Source of the DNA: Peteryoungia aggregata LMG 23059
GTDB taxonomy: Bacteria; Pseudomonadota; Alphaproteobacteria; Rhizobiales; Rhizobiaceae
Direction: 5' to 3'
DNA: 64,000 nt
Assembly (NCBI RefSeq): GCF_030814435.1
Contig: NZ_JAUSUW010000002.1
Location: 310,001-374,000, forward strand
The notes beneath the pieces are model-generated. The model was given only the letters and a program-made list of their open reading frames with translations. It did not search any database and had not been told where the DNA came from. Position 1 is the stretch's first letter, and the number at the start of each line of letters is the position of its first letter. The translations under genes were made by a program, and so were the position numbers. Shown here piece after piece: positions 17,577-26,979 of the stretch.

Positions 17577-19197
17577 TCTGTTGTCCGTCCGCAATCTGAA
17601 GATCGAGGCAACCGCCTATCCTCCGGGCGAGCCGCCAAAGGACATCACCATCGTCGAGGATGTCTCTTTCAGCCTGAGCAAAGGCCGGGTTCTCGGCCTG
17701 ATCGGCGAGTCTGGCGCCGGCAAGTCGACGATCGGGCTGGCGGCGCTTGCCTATGGGCGCGGCGGCGTCCGCATTACCGGCGGTGAGATCCTGCTTGATG
17801 GGGAGAATCTTCCGGTCCTCGACAAGGCCGGCATCCGTCGGGTGCGCGGGACGAGGGTCTGTTATGTCGCGCAGTCAGCCGCCGCCTTCAATCCGGCCCA
17901 TCGCCTGGGCGACCAGGTGATCGAGGCAAGCCTGACACATGGGTTGATGACAAAGGCGGAGGCCCGCAAACGCGCTGCCTATCTTTTCGGCGTGCTGGGT
18001 CTGCCAGATCCCGATCGTTTCGGCGACCGCTATCCGCATCAGGTATCCGGAGGTCAGCTGCAGCGGGCCATGACCGCCATGGCGCTCTGCCCCAAGCCCG
18101 AACTGATCGTCTTCGACGAACCGACGACTGCGCTCGACGTCACCACCCAGATCGATGTTCTGGCGGCGATCAAGCACGCCATCGAGGCCACGCATACCGC
18201 CGCGCTCTACATCACCCATGACCTCGCCGTGGTCGCGCAGATTTCCGACGACATCATGGTTCTCAGGCATGGCAGGACTGTCGAATACGGCAGCACACGG
18301 CAGATCATCGAACAGCCGCGTCAAGACTATACTCGGGCTCTGGTCAATGTCAGACAAGCCAAGAAGGGTGAAGCGACTGTTCAAAGTAACACCCAGCTGA
18401 AAATCGAACATGTCACCGCAGGCTATTCCAATGGTTTCACGGTGCTGCATGATGTCAGCCTGCATCTGCCGAAAGGCCAGACGCTGGCCGTTGTCGGCGA
18501 ATCCGGCTCGGGCAAGTCGACGCTGGCGCGTGCCATCACCGGCCTTCTGCCGCCAGTTTCCGGCAGTATCACCTTCGACGGCAAGGCTTTGACCCCGGCG
18601 CTGAAACAGCGCAGCCGCGACGACCTCAGGCGCATCCAGCTGATCTACCAGATGGCGGATACGGCGATGAACCCGCGCCAGACGGTGCGTGATATCATAG
18701 GCCGCCCCCTGACCTTCTATTTCGGCCTGCATGGCACGGCAAAGACGGAGCGCGTCAAGGAACTACTGGAGCAGATCGAGATGGCGTCGGGCTTCGTCGA
18801 TCGTTATCCGGCGGAACTGTCCGGCGGACAGAAACAACGGGTTGCAATCGCCAGGGCGCTGGCGGCCAAGCCGGACCTCATCCTTTGTGACGAACCGACC
18901 TCGGCGCTCGACCCGCTGGTGGCCGAAGGCATCCTATCGCTGCTGATGCGCCTGCAGGCAGAAACAAACGTCTCCTACATGTTCATCACCCACGACATCG
19001 CCATCGTTCGCGCCATTGCCGACAGCGTCGCCGTGATGCATCGCGGGCGGCTGGTGCGCTTCGGACCGAAGTCACAGGTGCTGTCACCGCCCTATGACGA
19101 CTACACCGATCTGCTGCTGAAATCCGTTCCCGAAATGGAACTGGGCTGGCTGGAACGGGCCATTGCCACACGCAAGATTGAGAGTGCGGGGCACTGA
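17569..19197 (+). CDS. Fused double ATPase of peptide-type ABC importer (DppD-DppF fusion)
   Basis: A 542-residue protein with two complete nucleotide-binding domains in one chain. The first has Walker A GESGAGKST, signature VSGGQLQR and Walker B IVFDEPTTALD; the second has GESGSGKST, LSGGQKQR and LILCDEPTSALD. Both have OppD/OppF-type C-terminal extensions, the first short. Single-chain versions of the DppD/DppF pair are common in rhizobia (as in YejF and GsiA). It completes the importer encoded by the three preceding genes. Confidence 0.92.
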   Translation: MHDLLSVRNLKIEATAYPPGEPPKDITIVEDVSFSLSKGRVLGLIGESGAGKSTIGLAALAYGRGGVRITGGEILLDGENLPVLDKAGIRRVRGTRVCYVAQSAAAFNPAHRLGDQVIEASLTHGLMTKAEARKRAAYLFGVLGLPDPDRFGDRYPHQVSGGQLQRAMTAMALCPKPELIVFDEPTTALDVTTQIDVLAAIKHAIEATHTAALYITHDLAVVAQISDDIMVLRHGRTVEYGSTRQIIEQPRQDYTRALVNVRQAKKGEATVQSNTQLKIEHVTAGYSNGFTVLHDVSLHLPKGQTLAVVGESGSGKSTLARAITGLLPPVSGSITFDGKALTPALKQRSRDDLRRIQLIYQMADTAMNPRQTVRDIIGRPLTFYFGLHGTAKTERVKELLEQIEMASGFVDRYPAELSGGQKQRVAIARALAAKPDLILCDEPTSALDPLVAEGILSLLMRLQAETNVSYMFITHDIAIVRAIADSVAVMHRGRLVRFGPKSQVLSPPYDDYTDLLLKSVPEMELGWLERAIATRKIESAGH

Positions 19198-19246
19198 CCC
19201 CGCGCTGTCCCCGTCCCCATTGTCGCCTGCCCAAGGTCTGATCGTC

Positions 19247-21250
19247 ATGTCCCCTCGCCCATTCACTGTCATCGAAAATCAATGGATCGTCCTTACGGAC
19301 GGCACCCGGCTTGCCGCCCGTATCTGGATGCCAGACGGCGCCGATGCCGATCCCGTGCCTGCGGTCTTTGAGTTCCTGCCCTATCGAAAGCGCGACGGCA
19401 CCGCGATGCGCGACGAATCCACCTATCCGGCCTTTGCCGAAGCCGGCATTGCCGGCGTCCGCGTCGATATCCGGGGCTCTGGCGAATCCGACGGCGTCAT
19501 CGACGGCGAATACACCCCGCGTGAACTCGCCGATGCCTGCGAACTGATCGCCTGGATCGCCACCCAGCCGTGGTCGAACGGGTCCGTCGGCATGATGGGC
19601 ATCTCCTGGGGCGGGTTCAACGCGCTGCAGGTTGCGGCCCTTCGCCCACCGGCGCTTAAGGCAGTGATTTCGATCGCCTCGACCACCGACCGCTACAATG
19701 ACGACATCCACTACAAAAATGGCTGCCACCTGTCCGCACAGCTTTCCTGGGCGGCGACCATGCTTGCCTACCAGTCGCGCGCGCCAGACCCGGATGTTGT
19801 CGGCGACCGCTGGCGTGCCATGTGGATGGAACGACTGGAGAACGAACCGTTCTTCCTTGAGGACTGGCTTGCCCACCAGCGCCGCGATGATTTCTGGAAA
19901 CACGGATCGATCAACGAGGACTTTTCCGCGGTTGCCGTGCCGGCGCTGGTGATTGCCGGCTGGGCCGATGGATACCGCAATACGCCGCTGCTTGCGGTCG
20001 AGGGGCTGGGGGATGACGCCAAGGCCCTGATCGGGCCGTGGATCCACAAATATCCCCACTTCGCATGGCCCAAACCCCGCAGCGATTTCCTCGGCGAAGC
20101 GATCGCCTGGTGGAACCGCTGGCTGCGCGGCGATGACACCGGTCAGGAAACAACGCCGCAGGTGCGTGCCTATATCCTCGACGGCGTGAAACCCGCACCG
20201 CGCCGCGATGTCGATCCCGGGTTCTGGATCGCCAAGGAGCGCTGGCAGCCGCCGTTGATGCAGCGCTTGCATCTTGATCCATCGGGTCGACTGGCCGTGG
20301 GCGAGGCCGCGACACAGCGTCCGGTCGATGAGATTTTTCTGCGATCGCCGCTCGATACCGGCACCGCGTCCGGCGAATGGTTCACCCTGAAGCCCGATGC
20401 CGAACTTGCCGGCGACCAACGTGGCGACGACGCAGGATCGCTGACCTTCGAGACGACACCGCTGCTTGCCAGCCTTGACCTTCTGGGACGGCCTGAGATC
20501 GAGCTCACTGTTTCCTGTGATGCCGATCTGGCCAATCTCTGCGCCCGGATCGTTGATATCCATCCGGACGGAACGGCGATGCGCGTTTGCTTTGGCGTGC
20601 TCAATCTCGCACACCGCCAGGGGAACAGTGCCCCCCGCTCGATGGAGCACGGCCAACCGACATCAATCCGGCTGCAGCTCGATGCCTGCGGCTATCGTTT
20701 CCGACCGGGGCATCGCCTCCGTTTGTCCTTGTCGACATCCTATTGGCCGACCGTGCTGCCAGTGCCTACCGACCCAGGCTTGACGATTGATGCGGCCTCC
20801 CTGCGCCTCCTTCTGCCCTTGCTCGGCGAGCATCGCCGGATCGACGTCAAACAACCGGATAATCCCGATCCTCTACCTCGCTATATCGAACATGTCCCAC
20901 CTGCGACCGCGCGCAAGGTGATCCGCGATCTCTCTGAAAATCGAACCCGGTATCACGTGCTCGAAGACACGGGCTTGGCCGAACATCCCGCAACCGGGCT
21001 CTCGACCCGCCAGCTGCGCGAGGAGGTCTGGTCGATTTCGCCCGGCGACCCTCTGTCCTCCGAGGGACTGTCCATCTGGACCTGCGACATGCAGCGGCCC
21101 GGATGGTTCGTGCGCACGGTATCCACCGCGCGCATCAGGTGCACGAACAAGGACTGGCTGATCAGCGCTTCGGTTATCGCTTACGAGGGTGATGACAAGG
21201 TGTTCGAAAAGACCTTTGCCGAGACGGCCATTCCGCGCGACCACATGTGA
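19247..21250 (+). CDS. CocE/NonD-family X-Pro dipeptidyl-peptidase-like hydrolase
   Basis: A 667-residue serine hydrolase. The N-terminal alpha/beta-hydrolase domain has the nucleophile elbow GISWGGFN (Ser120) and a lid region; the C-terminal part (from about residue 370) is the jelly-roll domain of the X-Pro dipeptidyl-peptidase/CocE family (LLGRPEIELTVSCDADLANLCARIVDIHPDG). Start at MSPRPFTVIE, 47 bp after the ATPase stop. Members hydrolyse amides or esters such as cocaine and glutaryl compounds. In a carnitine operon, cleavage of an acylcarnitine or other quaternary-amine ester is a reasonable guess; no direct evidence. Confidence 0.85.
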   Translation: MSPRPFTVIENQWIVLTDGTRLAARIWMPDGADADPVPAVFEFLPYRKRDGTAMRDESTYPAFAEAGIAGVRVDIRGSGESDGVIDGEYTPRELADACELIAWIATQPWSNGSVGMMGISWGGFNALQVAALRPPALKAVISIASTTDRYNDDIHYKNGCHLSAQLSWAATMLAYQSRAPDPDVVGDRWRAMWMERLENEPFFLEDWLAHQRRDDFWKHGSINEDFSAVAVPALVIAGWADGYRNTPLLAVEGLGDDAKALIGPWIHKYPHFAWPKPRSDFLGEAIAWWNRWLRGDDTGQETTPQVRAYILDGVKPAPRRDVDPGFWIAKERWQPPLMQRLHLDPSGRLAVGEAATQRPVDEIFLRSPLDTGTASGEWFTLKPDAELAGDQRGDDAGSLTFETTPLLASLDLLGRPEIELTVSCDADLANLCARIVDIHPDGTAMRVCFGVLNLAHRQGNSAPRSMEHGQPTSIRLQLDACGYRFRPGHRLRLSLSTSYWPTVLPVPTDPGLTIDAASLRLLLPLLGEHRRIDVKQPDNPDPLPRYIEHVPPATARKVIRDLSENRTRYHVLEDTGLAEHPATGLSTRQLREEVWSISPGDPLSSEGLSIWTCDMQRPGWFVRTVSTARIRCTNKDWLISASVIAYEGDDKVFEKTFAETAIPRDHM

Positions 21251-21285
21251 CGCGCACCGGCGCCATGGCCGGGGCGACAGGCGGG

Positions 21286-22206
21286 TCAGGGCGCCCCTGC
21301 CAACCGGGCGACGGCGGTACTGAGGGCGGCAAACCCTTGATGTGCGCCCTCGCTCATGTAGCGGGCCCTTAGCCAAGCATGCACCATCTGCGGTTCTTCT
21401 CGAAAGCACACGTCTACGCCAGCTGCGGCAAGCCGCGCGGCATAGATCCGGCCATCGTCGCGCAAGGGATCAAAATGGGCGACAGTGACAAAAGTCGGAG
21501 GCAGCCCCGCAAAGGTCTGCAGCCTCAACGGATGCGCGATCGGGTCATCATCCGGCGTCTGCAGCATGGCGCGGTAATAGGCAACATCCTGTGTCGTCAG
21601 CCCCGGCGCCTTCGCCATATCAAGATAAGACCCGGTGACGAGGTCTCCGCCAAGGGCCGGATAGACGAGCGCCTGCCCGACAATGCCCTGAAGCCCTGCA
21701 TCGCGCGCGCGGATTGCAAGCCCTGCCGCCAGATTGCCTCCGGCGCTGTCGCCGATCAACACGAGCTTGCGACCGGCTGCCAAAAGCCTGCTCAGCACTG
21801 CAAAGCAGTCCTCATGCGCTGCCGGCCAAACATGCTCGGGTGCCAGCCGGTAGCTGACCGAAACGAGCTCCGCTCCCGCATCACGGGCCAACTCGGCACA
21901 GATAGCATTATGGCTGTCGAGGGATCCGACAACGAAGCCGCCGCCATGAATGTAGAGGAGAATTGTTGGCGTAGATATCAATGAAGGTCGGTAGCGCCGC
22001 ACCGGAATGCGGCCTTGCACAAGTTCATCCGAAATGGACATGCCATCGGGCAAGGCGCGGTCGAAATGAGCACAAAGCGCATCATACCATCGTCGTTGCT
22101 GGGCGATCGGCGCCTTGACCGCATCGGGCGGATAGAAGTCATTGCAGATCGTTACAAAATGCCGGATTCCGGGCTCGTCTGGCATCGGCGGGGGGCGTTG
22201 GCTCAT
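21286..22206 (-). CDS. HSL-family alpha/beta hydrolase (esterase)
   Basis: A 306-residue esterase of the hormone-sensitive-lipase group. The oxyanion motif is YIHGGGFVVGS, the nucleophile elbow GDSAGGN, and the catalytic Asp and His lie in HFDPLRDDG and MVHAWLRAR. GAGAGG precedes the chosen ATG; the frame is open further upstream without a better start. It is convergent with the CocE-like gene, with 35 bp between stops that include a small CCGGC/GCCGG dyad. It may supply a second ester hydrolase for the quaternary-amine pathway, but could be independent. Confidence 0.85.
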   Translation of the reverse strand: MSQRPPPMPDEPGIRHFVTICNDFYPPDAVKAPIAQQRRWYDALCAHFDRALPDGMSISDELVQGRIPVRRYRPSLISTPTILLYIHGGGFVVGSLDSHNAICAELARDAGAELVSVSYRLAPEHVWPAAHEDCFAVLSRLLAAGRKLVLIGDSAGGNLAAGLAIRARDAGLQGIVGQALVYPALGGDLVTGSYLDMAKAPGLTTQDVAYYRAMLQTPDDDPIAHPLRLQTFAGLPPTFVTVAHFDPLRDDGRIYAARLAAAGVDVCFREEPQMVHAWLRARYMSEGAHQGFAALSTAVARLAGAP

Positions 22207-22609
22207 GGCAGGCAAGCCTCTCGTGGTTAGGATCAGCGTGTCTAAGTCCCGATCAAGACGGAACCTATTGGTTAGCCTTGGGGACACAGTTCAGCAATGT
22301 AAGCAACAGGTCCACGGCCACGAATTCAATCAAAACACAGTTGGCACTTGGTACATCAAAATTTAAATATCATATTGTTATACATAAAGAAAATTCCGAC
22401 GATCCTTCCAGTTGATCATCGGGTCGGCAGCCTTGACCGCCGCCTGAAGAGTCTCCTCCAGAAGTCGGCTGCGTTTGATTACGCTTGACGGATCTGCCAT
22501 TTCCCATGCCCTGGATGCGACCAAACGCGACCGCCAACTTTTGTAGCAGCCGGACCACAGGTGGGCAAAAACGTCAATGGGGCGCCGATGGCAGAGTATC
22601 AAGCCCCGT
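22207..22609. other. Intergenic region with a short unrecognised open frame
   Basis: About 400 bp with no convincing gene. The stretch 22320-22385 is AT-rich and probably holds the esterase promoter. A minus-strand frame ending at 22378 encodes a basic, tryptophan-containing segment (WSGCYKSWRSRL and EETLQAAVKAADPMINWKD) but lacks a credible start because its upstream part overlaps the isochorismatase gene. It may be the decayed end of a former gene. Confidence 0.35.
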
Positions 22610-23236
22610 TCAGAGACCTTCGATATAGGCCAGGATCTCCGCCTCACTGACGACATCGGCATATTTCGCATTCATGTCGAAGAGATTGGCTTCGTGCGGA
22701 CCGGAGTGACGATCACCACAGGCCTCTCGGACGACGGTGGTGATGAAGCCATGCGACATGGCGTCGACGCAGGTCGCCCGCACGCAGCCGCTGGTCGTCA
22801 GTCCCGTCAAGATGACGTTGTCGACACCCATTGATGTCAGCAGCGAGGCAAGGGAGGTGCCGAAAAAGGCACTCGGATATTGCTTGCTTATGACAAATTC
22901 ATCCGGTTCAGGAACAAGTCCTTTCGGCCAGGCACCGAGCGGATTGCCGGCGGTAAAGCAGGCCAGCGGTTTCGCCTTCTGGAAAAAACGGCCGCCGTCG
23001 AGCCCGGACGGATGGAGCACGACGCCGGTCAGGATGACGGGAAGGGATTTGGCGCGCGCGGCTTCGCGAATGCGCAGGGCACTGGCCAAGGCTGCATCGA
23101 CACCCGCAAAGAGCGGGCTGTCGGCTTCGAAATAGGCCTGCACGAAATCCACCAGCACAAGCGCCGGCTTTTTGCCAAAACCGATCCGGTTGTCATAGAC
23201 CTTGGCATAGTTTGCGGCGAGATCCTGGTCGGCCAT
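22610..23236 (-). CDS. Isochorismatase-fold cysteine amidohydrolase (RutB/NicF-like)
   Basis: A 208-residue cysteine hydrolase. The triad is visible: Asp30 (LVLVDFVQAY), Lys118 (VISKQYPSAFFGT) and Cys151 (LTGLTTSGCVRAT). Relatives include N-carbamoylsarcosine amidohydrolase, maleamate amidohydrolase NicF and ureidoacrylate amidohydrolase RutB. It is the last gene of the minus-strand operon headed by the RutA-like monooxygenase, 3 bp after the preceding lyase, so a carbamoyl- or amide-bearing ring-opening product is the likely substrate. The precise compound is unknown. Confidence 0.85.
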   Translation of the reverse strand: MADQDLAANYAKVYDNRIGFGKKPALVLVDFVQAYFEADSPLFAGVDAALASALRIREAARAKSLPVILTGVVLHPSGLDGGRFFQKAKPLACFTAGNPLGAWPKGLVPEPDEFVISKQYPSAFFGTSLASLLTSMGVDNVILTGLTTSGCVRATCVDAMSHGFITTVVREACGDRHSGPHEANLFDMNAKYADVVSEAEILAYIEGL

Positions 23237-23239
23237 TGC

Positions 23240-24124
23240 TTACTCCCCAATTTCCGGAAATTTCTGCTCGAAGGCCCAGATGTCCTCGAAACCCAGCAGC
23301 GAATTGAAATCCTTGAACGGATAGAGCTCGACCGCATCCGTGGTGATGCCGTGGTCAAGCAGGTCGCGATAGGCATGGCGCACCGCATGGCCATGGGCGA
23401 GGAAGCCGAGTGCCGGATAGATGGCAATGCCGTAGCCAAGCGCCTTCAGATCCTCGGCTTTCATCAGCGGCGTGCGACCACCATTGACCATATTGGCAAG
23501 CAAGGGCCGGTCGATCGCAGCGGCGATCTGGCGAACCTCTTGCGCACTTTCGGGCGACTCGATGAAAATGATGTCGGCGCCTGCCGCCGCATAGGCCTGG
23601 CCACGGCGGATCGCCTCCTCCAGCCCCAGACCGGTCCGGGCATCGGTGCGGGCAATCACCAGCAGGTCGTCGCTGTGCCGACTGTCGACGGCCACTTCGA
23701 TTTTGCGGACCATGTCCTTGATCGGCACGACACGCCGGTTTGGCGTGTGTCCGCATTTCTTCGGGAATTCCTGATCCTCGAGCTGGATGGCACTGACGCC
23801 GGCATCCTCATAGCCACGCACGGTGTGTCGGACATTGAGAAGACCGCCATAGCCGGTATCGGCATCGGCGATGACAGGTGTCTTCGTCAGCTTGACGATC
23901 TGGGCAATGCGCTCGACCATGTCGCGATAGGTGGCAATGCCTGCATCCGGAATTCCGAGCGTCGAGGCGACCGTGCCATAACCGGTGACATAGAGTGCCT
24001 TGAAACCCATCTGGTCGGCAATCAGGGCCGAGATCATGTCGTAGACGCCGGGGGCAAGGATGAAGTCGCCGGCGGCAAGAGCGCTCTTCAATGCGGGATC
24101 AGGCATGCAGTATCGGTCTTTCAT
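23240..24124 (-). CDS. PEP mutase/isocitrate lyase superfamily C-C lyase
   Basis: A 294-residue TIM-barrel protein. Metal and active-site elements are DADTGYG (Asp87, Asp89), QLEDQ and the KKCGH loop (residues 122-126) characteristic of methylisocitrate lyase, 2,3-dimethylmalate lyase and oxaloacetate hydrolase. It therefore probably cleaves a C-C bond in a 2-hydroxy- or 2-oxo-dicarboxylate. Its ATG overlaps the TGA of the upstream amidase (ATGA), showing operon membership. A methionine at residue 7 is an alternative start. Substrate not determinable here. Confidence 0.85.
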   Translation of the reverse strand: MKDRYCMPDPALKSALAAGDFILAPGVYDMISALIADQMGFKALYVTGYGTVASTLGIPDAGIATYRDMVERIAQIVKLTKTPVIADADTGYGGLLNVRHTVRGYEDAGVSAIQLEDQEFPKKCGHTPNRRVVPIKDMVRKIEVAVDSRHSDDLLVIARTDARTGLGLEEAIRRGQAYAAAGADIIFIESPESAQEVRQIAAAIDRPLLANMVNGGRTPLMKAEDLKALGYGIAIYPALGFLAHGHAVRHAYRDLLDHGITTDAVELYPFKDFNSLLGFEDIWAFEQKFPEIGE

Positions 24125-25428
24125 TTCGGGTTGAGGAGAGGATCAACAAGCGTTGCCGCTTCCAGCAGGTGCTTGTCTGCAAAGCGCTGACCGATCAGTG
24201 TCACGCCGATCGGAAGCGTCGGCATGGCGAGCGGCACTGGCACATTGAGACAGGGAACGCCGAGCAGCGTCCAGGAGGCATTGAACACGGGATCACCAGG
24301 CCGGCGCCCCGGCGGAGCAAAGCCCGGCGCGCTGGGCGCAATCACCAGATCGAACTCCCCGGCCGTCGCATCAAACGCGATCCGGGCCAAAGCCATGGCA
24401 TCATAGGCGCGGGCAAGATCAGCAAGCTTCGAGCCGTCCCGGTTTTCAACACGATGATGGAAGTCATCATGCAGGGCCGTTCCATGTCGGCGGGCAAGAT
24501 TGCGAAAGGCCGCCTGCCCTTCGCGGTGCAGGATCACCCGGTGATGGGCATCGAGAGCGACAAATTCCGCCGGGAGTTCCAGCCTGGAGACGGCGTGACC
24601 GGCAAGGGCAAGCCGGGTCTCGGTCATATCCAAGGCCTCGATACTCTCCGGCGCCAGGCGGTCATGGTAGGGTCCGCGGGTGATGACGATACGCAGACGA
24701 CCGGACAGGTCTTTTTCTTCCAGCGTTTCGCCAAGGCCCAGAACATCGGCAAGAAGTGCGATATCCGCAACACTTCGACCATACCAGCCGACCGTATCAA
24801 AGCTTTGGGCATAGATCTTCACACCCTCCCGGCTCACCCGACCGAAACTCGGCTTGAAGGCATAGACGCCGCAGAACGAGCCTGGACGGATGGTCGAGCC
24901 GCCGGTCTGGGTCGCCAGCGCGAGTGGCACATGACAATCGGCAACGGCGGCAGCCGATCCCGCCGATGAACCGCCGGATGTGCGCGACAGGTCGTGCGGA
25001 TTGCCGGTGCGCGCGTCACGACCGGCGGCGGCAAACTCCGTCGTATCGGTCTTGCCAAGCACGATCGCCCCTTCTGCACGCAGGAGATCGACCACGGCGG
25101 CATCGCCTGCCGGGCGGAAGTTTTCAAAAAGCGGGGAATTGTGCGTGGTTGGCAATTGAACTGTGTCAAAGACGTCCTTGACCGCAATCGGCAGGCCGTG
25201 AAGCCGTCCCCTTTGCTCGACCGGCAAGGCATCCAGCCGCTCGGCTTCGGCTATCGCCTGCGGATTGAGCGCAAGCCAAGCCTGCACGTCCATGTCGCGT
25301 TCGGCGATGCGGGAGAGACAGGCGGAGACGAGATCGCGTGCTCGGACCTCACCCGTCGCCATCCGGGCAAGAGCCTCGGTCGCTGTCCACCGGTTGAGCC
25401 CGAAATAGGCGCCTGATGCCGCGCTCAT
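24121..25428 (-). CDS. Amidase-signature hydrolase, first of two
   Basis: A 435-residue amidase. The Ser-Ser-Lys triad is recognisable: Lys84 (LPIAVKD), cis-Ser154 (TSGGSSAGS) and nucleophile Ser178 (TQTGGSTIRP). The family normally reads DTGGSIRxPA here, so QTGGSTIRPG is a modest deviation but retains the key serine. Start at MSAASGAYF, overlapping the stop of the second amidase by ATGA. It lies between the second amidase and the lyase in a tightly packed operon. Likely substrate is an amide made by the RutA-like enzyme or later steps. Confidence 0.85.
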   Translation of the reverse strand: MSAASGAYFGLNRWTATEALARMATGEVRARDLVSACLSRIAERDMDVQAWLALNPQAIAEAERLDALPVEQRGRLHGLPIAVKDVFDTVQLPTTHNSPLFENFRPAGDAAVVDLLRAEGAIVLGKTDTTEFAAAGRDARTGNPHDLSRTSGGSSAGSAAAVADCHVPLALATQTGGSTIRPGSFCGVYAFKPSFGRVSREGVKIYAQSFDTVGWYGRSVADIALLADVLGLGETLEEKDLSGRLRIVITRGPYHDRLAPESIEALDMTETRLALAGHAVSRLELPAEFVALDAHHRVILHREGQAAFRNLARRHGTALHDDFHHRVENRDGSKLADLARAYDAMALARIAFDATAGEFDLVIAPSAPGFAPPGRRPGDPVFNASWTLLGVPCLNVPVPLAMPTLPIGVTLIGQRFADKHLLEAATLVDPLLNPK

Positions 25429-26840
25429 GCCGGCACCTCCGCAGGTGCTGCGAGATGGAATTGCGTGACCGCCTGAAAGGCGGCGCCAAGGCGCAGGCAT
25501 GTTGCATCGGCACCCGGCTTGCCGACGATCTGCAGACCAGTCGGCAGGCCTTGTCGCCCCAGGCCCGACGGTAGCATCAGAGCCGGCAGTCCGGTCACAT
25601 CGAAAATCATCGTGTTGCGGGAAATGACCGTCTGGAAGGCGTGCGGCACGCCGTCAACCTCCACAGTCAGATCATCAAGCCGTCCCGCCTCGCCTCCAAG
25701 CCCCGGGGTCACGATCGCATCGAGATCGGCCATGACATCAAGGAAGGCATCAAGGGCGGCAATCCGGGCCTGCAAGGCCTGACCATAATCCACCGCACTA
25801 TAGGCAAGGCCGTTGCGCAGGCGGTGCAGCAGGCCCTGATCGAAGTGGGTTTCTCGGTCGAGTTGCGGAGAATGGAGCGTTGCCAGTTCACTTTGCAGGA
25901 TCACCCAGCCGGCGTTATGCCAGGGCTCGATGTCAAGCGGCGGCAAGGTGACCAGCTCGCAACCAAGGTTTTCCAGGGCCGCAAGAGCTCCCTGCCAATT
26001 GGCAAGCACGGCGGCATCGACCCGCTCGGTAAACCAGGTCGTTGGAATGCCGATCCGCATGCCCGCGACGGAGGCTTCGACCAGCACGTCGGCGCATGCC
26101 TCGACCAGTTGCGGATCGGTAGACGGCGCCATGAAGGGCAGCACACGGGCGATATCGCGGGCAGACCGGGCCATCGGCCCGACATGGTCAAGCGTCCAGG
26201 ACAAGGGAGCCACACCGTTGCGCGAGACCAGTTCGCGGCTGGGCTTGAGCCCTGTTGTGCCACACCAGCAGGACGGCACGCGGATCGAGCCGCCGGTATC
26301 GGTCCCAAGCGCAAGCGGCATCAGTCTTGCGGCCAGTGCGGCGCCGGAACCCGTTGAGGAGCCACCCGTCCAGCGCGTCCGGTCCCACGGATTTGTCACC
26401 GCGCCAAATCGCGGATTGTGCGGCGAGCCACAGGCAAATTCCGTCGTCGCCGTCATGGCAAAGGGAATGGCCCCCTGGGCGCGCAGTGCGGCCACGACCG
26501 GGGCATCGGCAGGCGCGATCCGTACCCCGGTCAACAGGGAACCGGAGGTCACCATCGTTCCGGCGACATCAATGATATCCTTGACGCCAAAGGGTATGCC
26601 TTCGAGCGGGCGCGGTGCACCGGATGCCCAGCGCCGGTCGCTCTCGCGGGCAGCCTCTTCGGCTCCGGCAACAGGGCGCAGCACCGCTTCCTGCCCATCG
26701 CGGGTCGTCTCGATTGCATCGCACAGGGTTTGTAGCAGTGTCGAAGGCTTGAGGCTCCGGCTGGCGAATGCCGAGAGCAGGGCCTCCACGCCAGCGTTCC
26801 GGACGGGACCTGAGAATGTTTGGGCTTCCGACCTCGGCAT
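25425..26840 (-). CDS. Amidase-signature hydrolase, second of two
   Basis: A 471-residue amidase with Lys87 (IPFGVKD), Ser161 (WTGGSSTGS) and nucleophile Ser185 (GTDTGGSIRVPS). The frame opens earlier at a GTG immediately after the monooxygenase stop, but the intervening 138 bases include an inverted repeat typical of intergenic DNA, so MPRSEAQTF is chosen; start remains uncertain. About 30 percent-like resemblance by eye to the neighbouring amidase suggests relatives rather than a recent duplication. Overlaps the next gene by ATGA. Confidence 0.8.
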   Translation of the reverse strand: MPRSEAQTFSGPVRNAGVEALLSAFASRSLKPSTLLQTLCDAIETTRDGQEAVLRPVAGAEEAARESDRRWASGAPRPLEGIPFGVKDIIDVAGTMVTSGSLLTGVRIAPADAPVVAALRAQGAIPFAMTATTEFACGSPHNPRFGAVTNPWDRTRWTGGSSTGSGAALAARLMPLALGTDTGGSIRVPSCWCGTTGLKPSRELVSRNGVAPLSWTLDHVGPMARSARDIARVLPFMAPSTDPQLVEACADVLVEASVAGMRIGIPTTWFTERVDAAVLANWQGALAALENLGCELVTLPPLDIEPWHNAGWVILQSELATLHSPQLDRETHFDQGLLHRLRNGLAYSAVDYGQALQARIAALDAFLDVMADLDAIVTPGLGGEAGRLDDLTVEVDGVPHAFQTVISRNTMIFDVTGLPALMLPSGLGRQGLPTGLQIVGKPGADATCLRLGAAFQAVTQFHLAAPAEVPA

Positions 26841-26920
26841 ATGTGCATCCGGCCGCTTGTCCACAGATGCGCCCCCATGCCGGTCAAAGCGGGTCGGATC
26901 AATCAGCAGCAAAGGGTCGA

Positions 26921-26953
26921 ATGCCTCTCCCCGACCGGGCAGGGAGAGGGCAT
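26921..26953. repeat. Intergenic palindrome with an 11-bp stem
   Basis: ATGCCTCTCCC pairs with GGGAGAGGGCAT, with one bulged base, around a 10-base GC-rich loop. It lies between the monooxygenase stop and the chosen amidase start. Elements of this CCCTCTCC/GGAGAGGG type are common dispersed palindromes in rhizobial intergenic DNA; here it may also act as an intra-operon RNA hairpin. Its presence argues against translation of the long N-terminal extension of the amidase. Confidence 0.6.
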
Positions 26954-26979
26954 GTGCTGTGCGTGGCGCCGGGGTCACG

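Noticed and set aside
18986..20656. Long minus-strand open frame of 556 codons
   Set aside because: Antisense to the CocE-like hydrolase and ATPase genes; it is a high-GC mirror frame.
22880..24190. Plus-strand frame of 436 codons
   Set aside because: Mirror of the isochorismatase and lyase genes, which have intact catalytic motifs on the minus strand.
26841..26978. N-terminal extension of the second amidase from a GTG
   Set aside because: Contains an intergenic palindrome and no family similarity; the ATG at 26840 gives a family-typical length.
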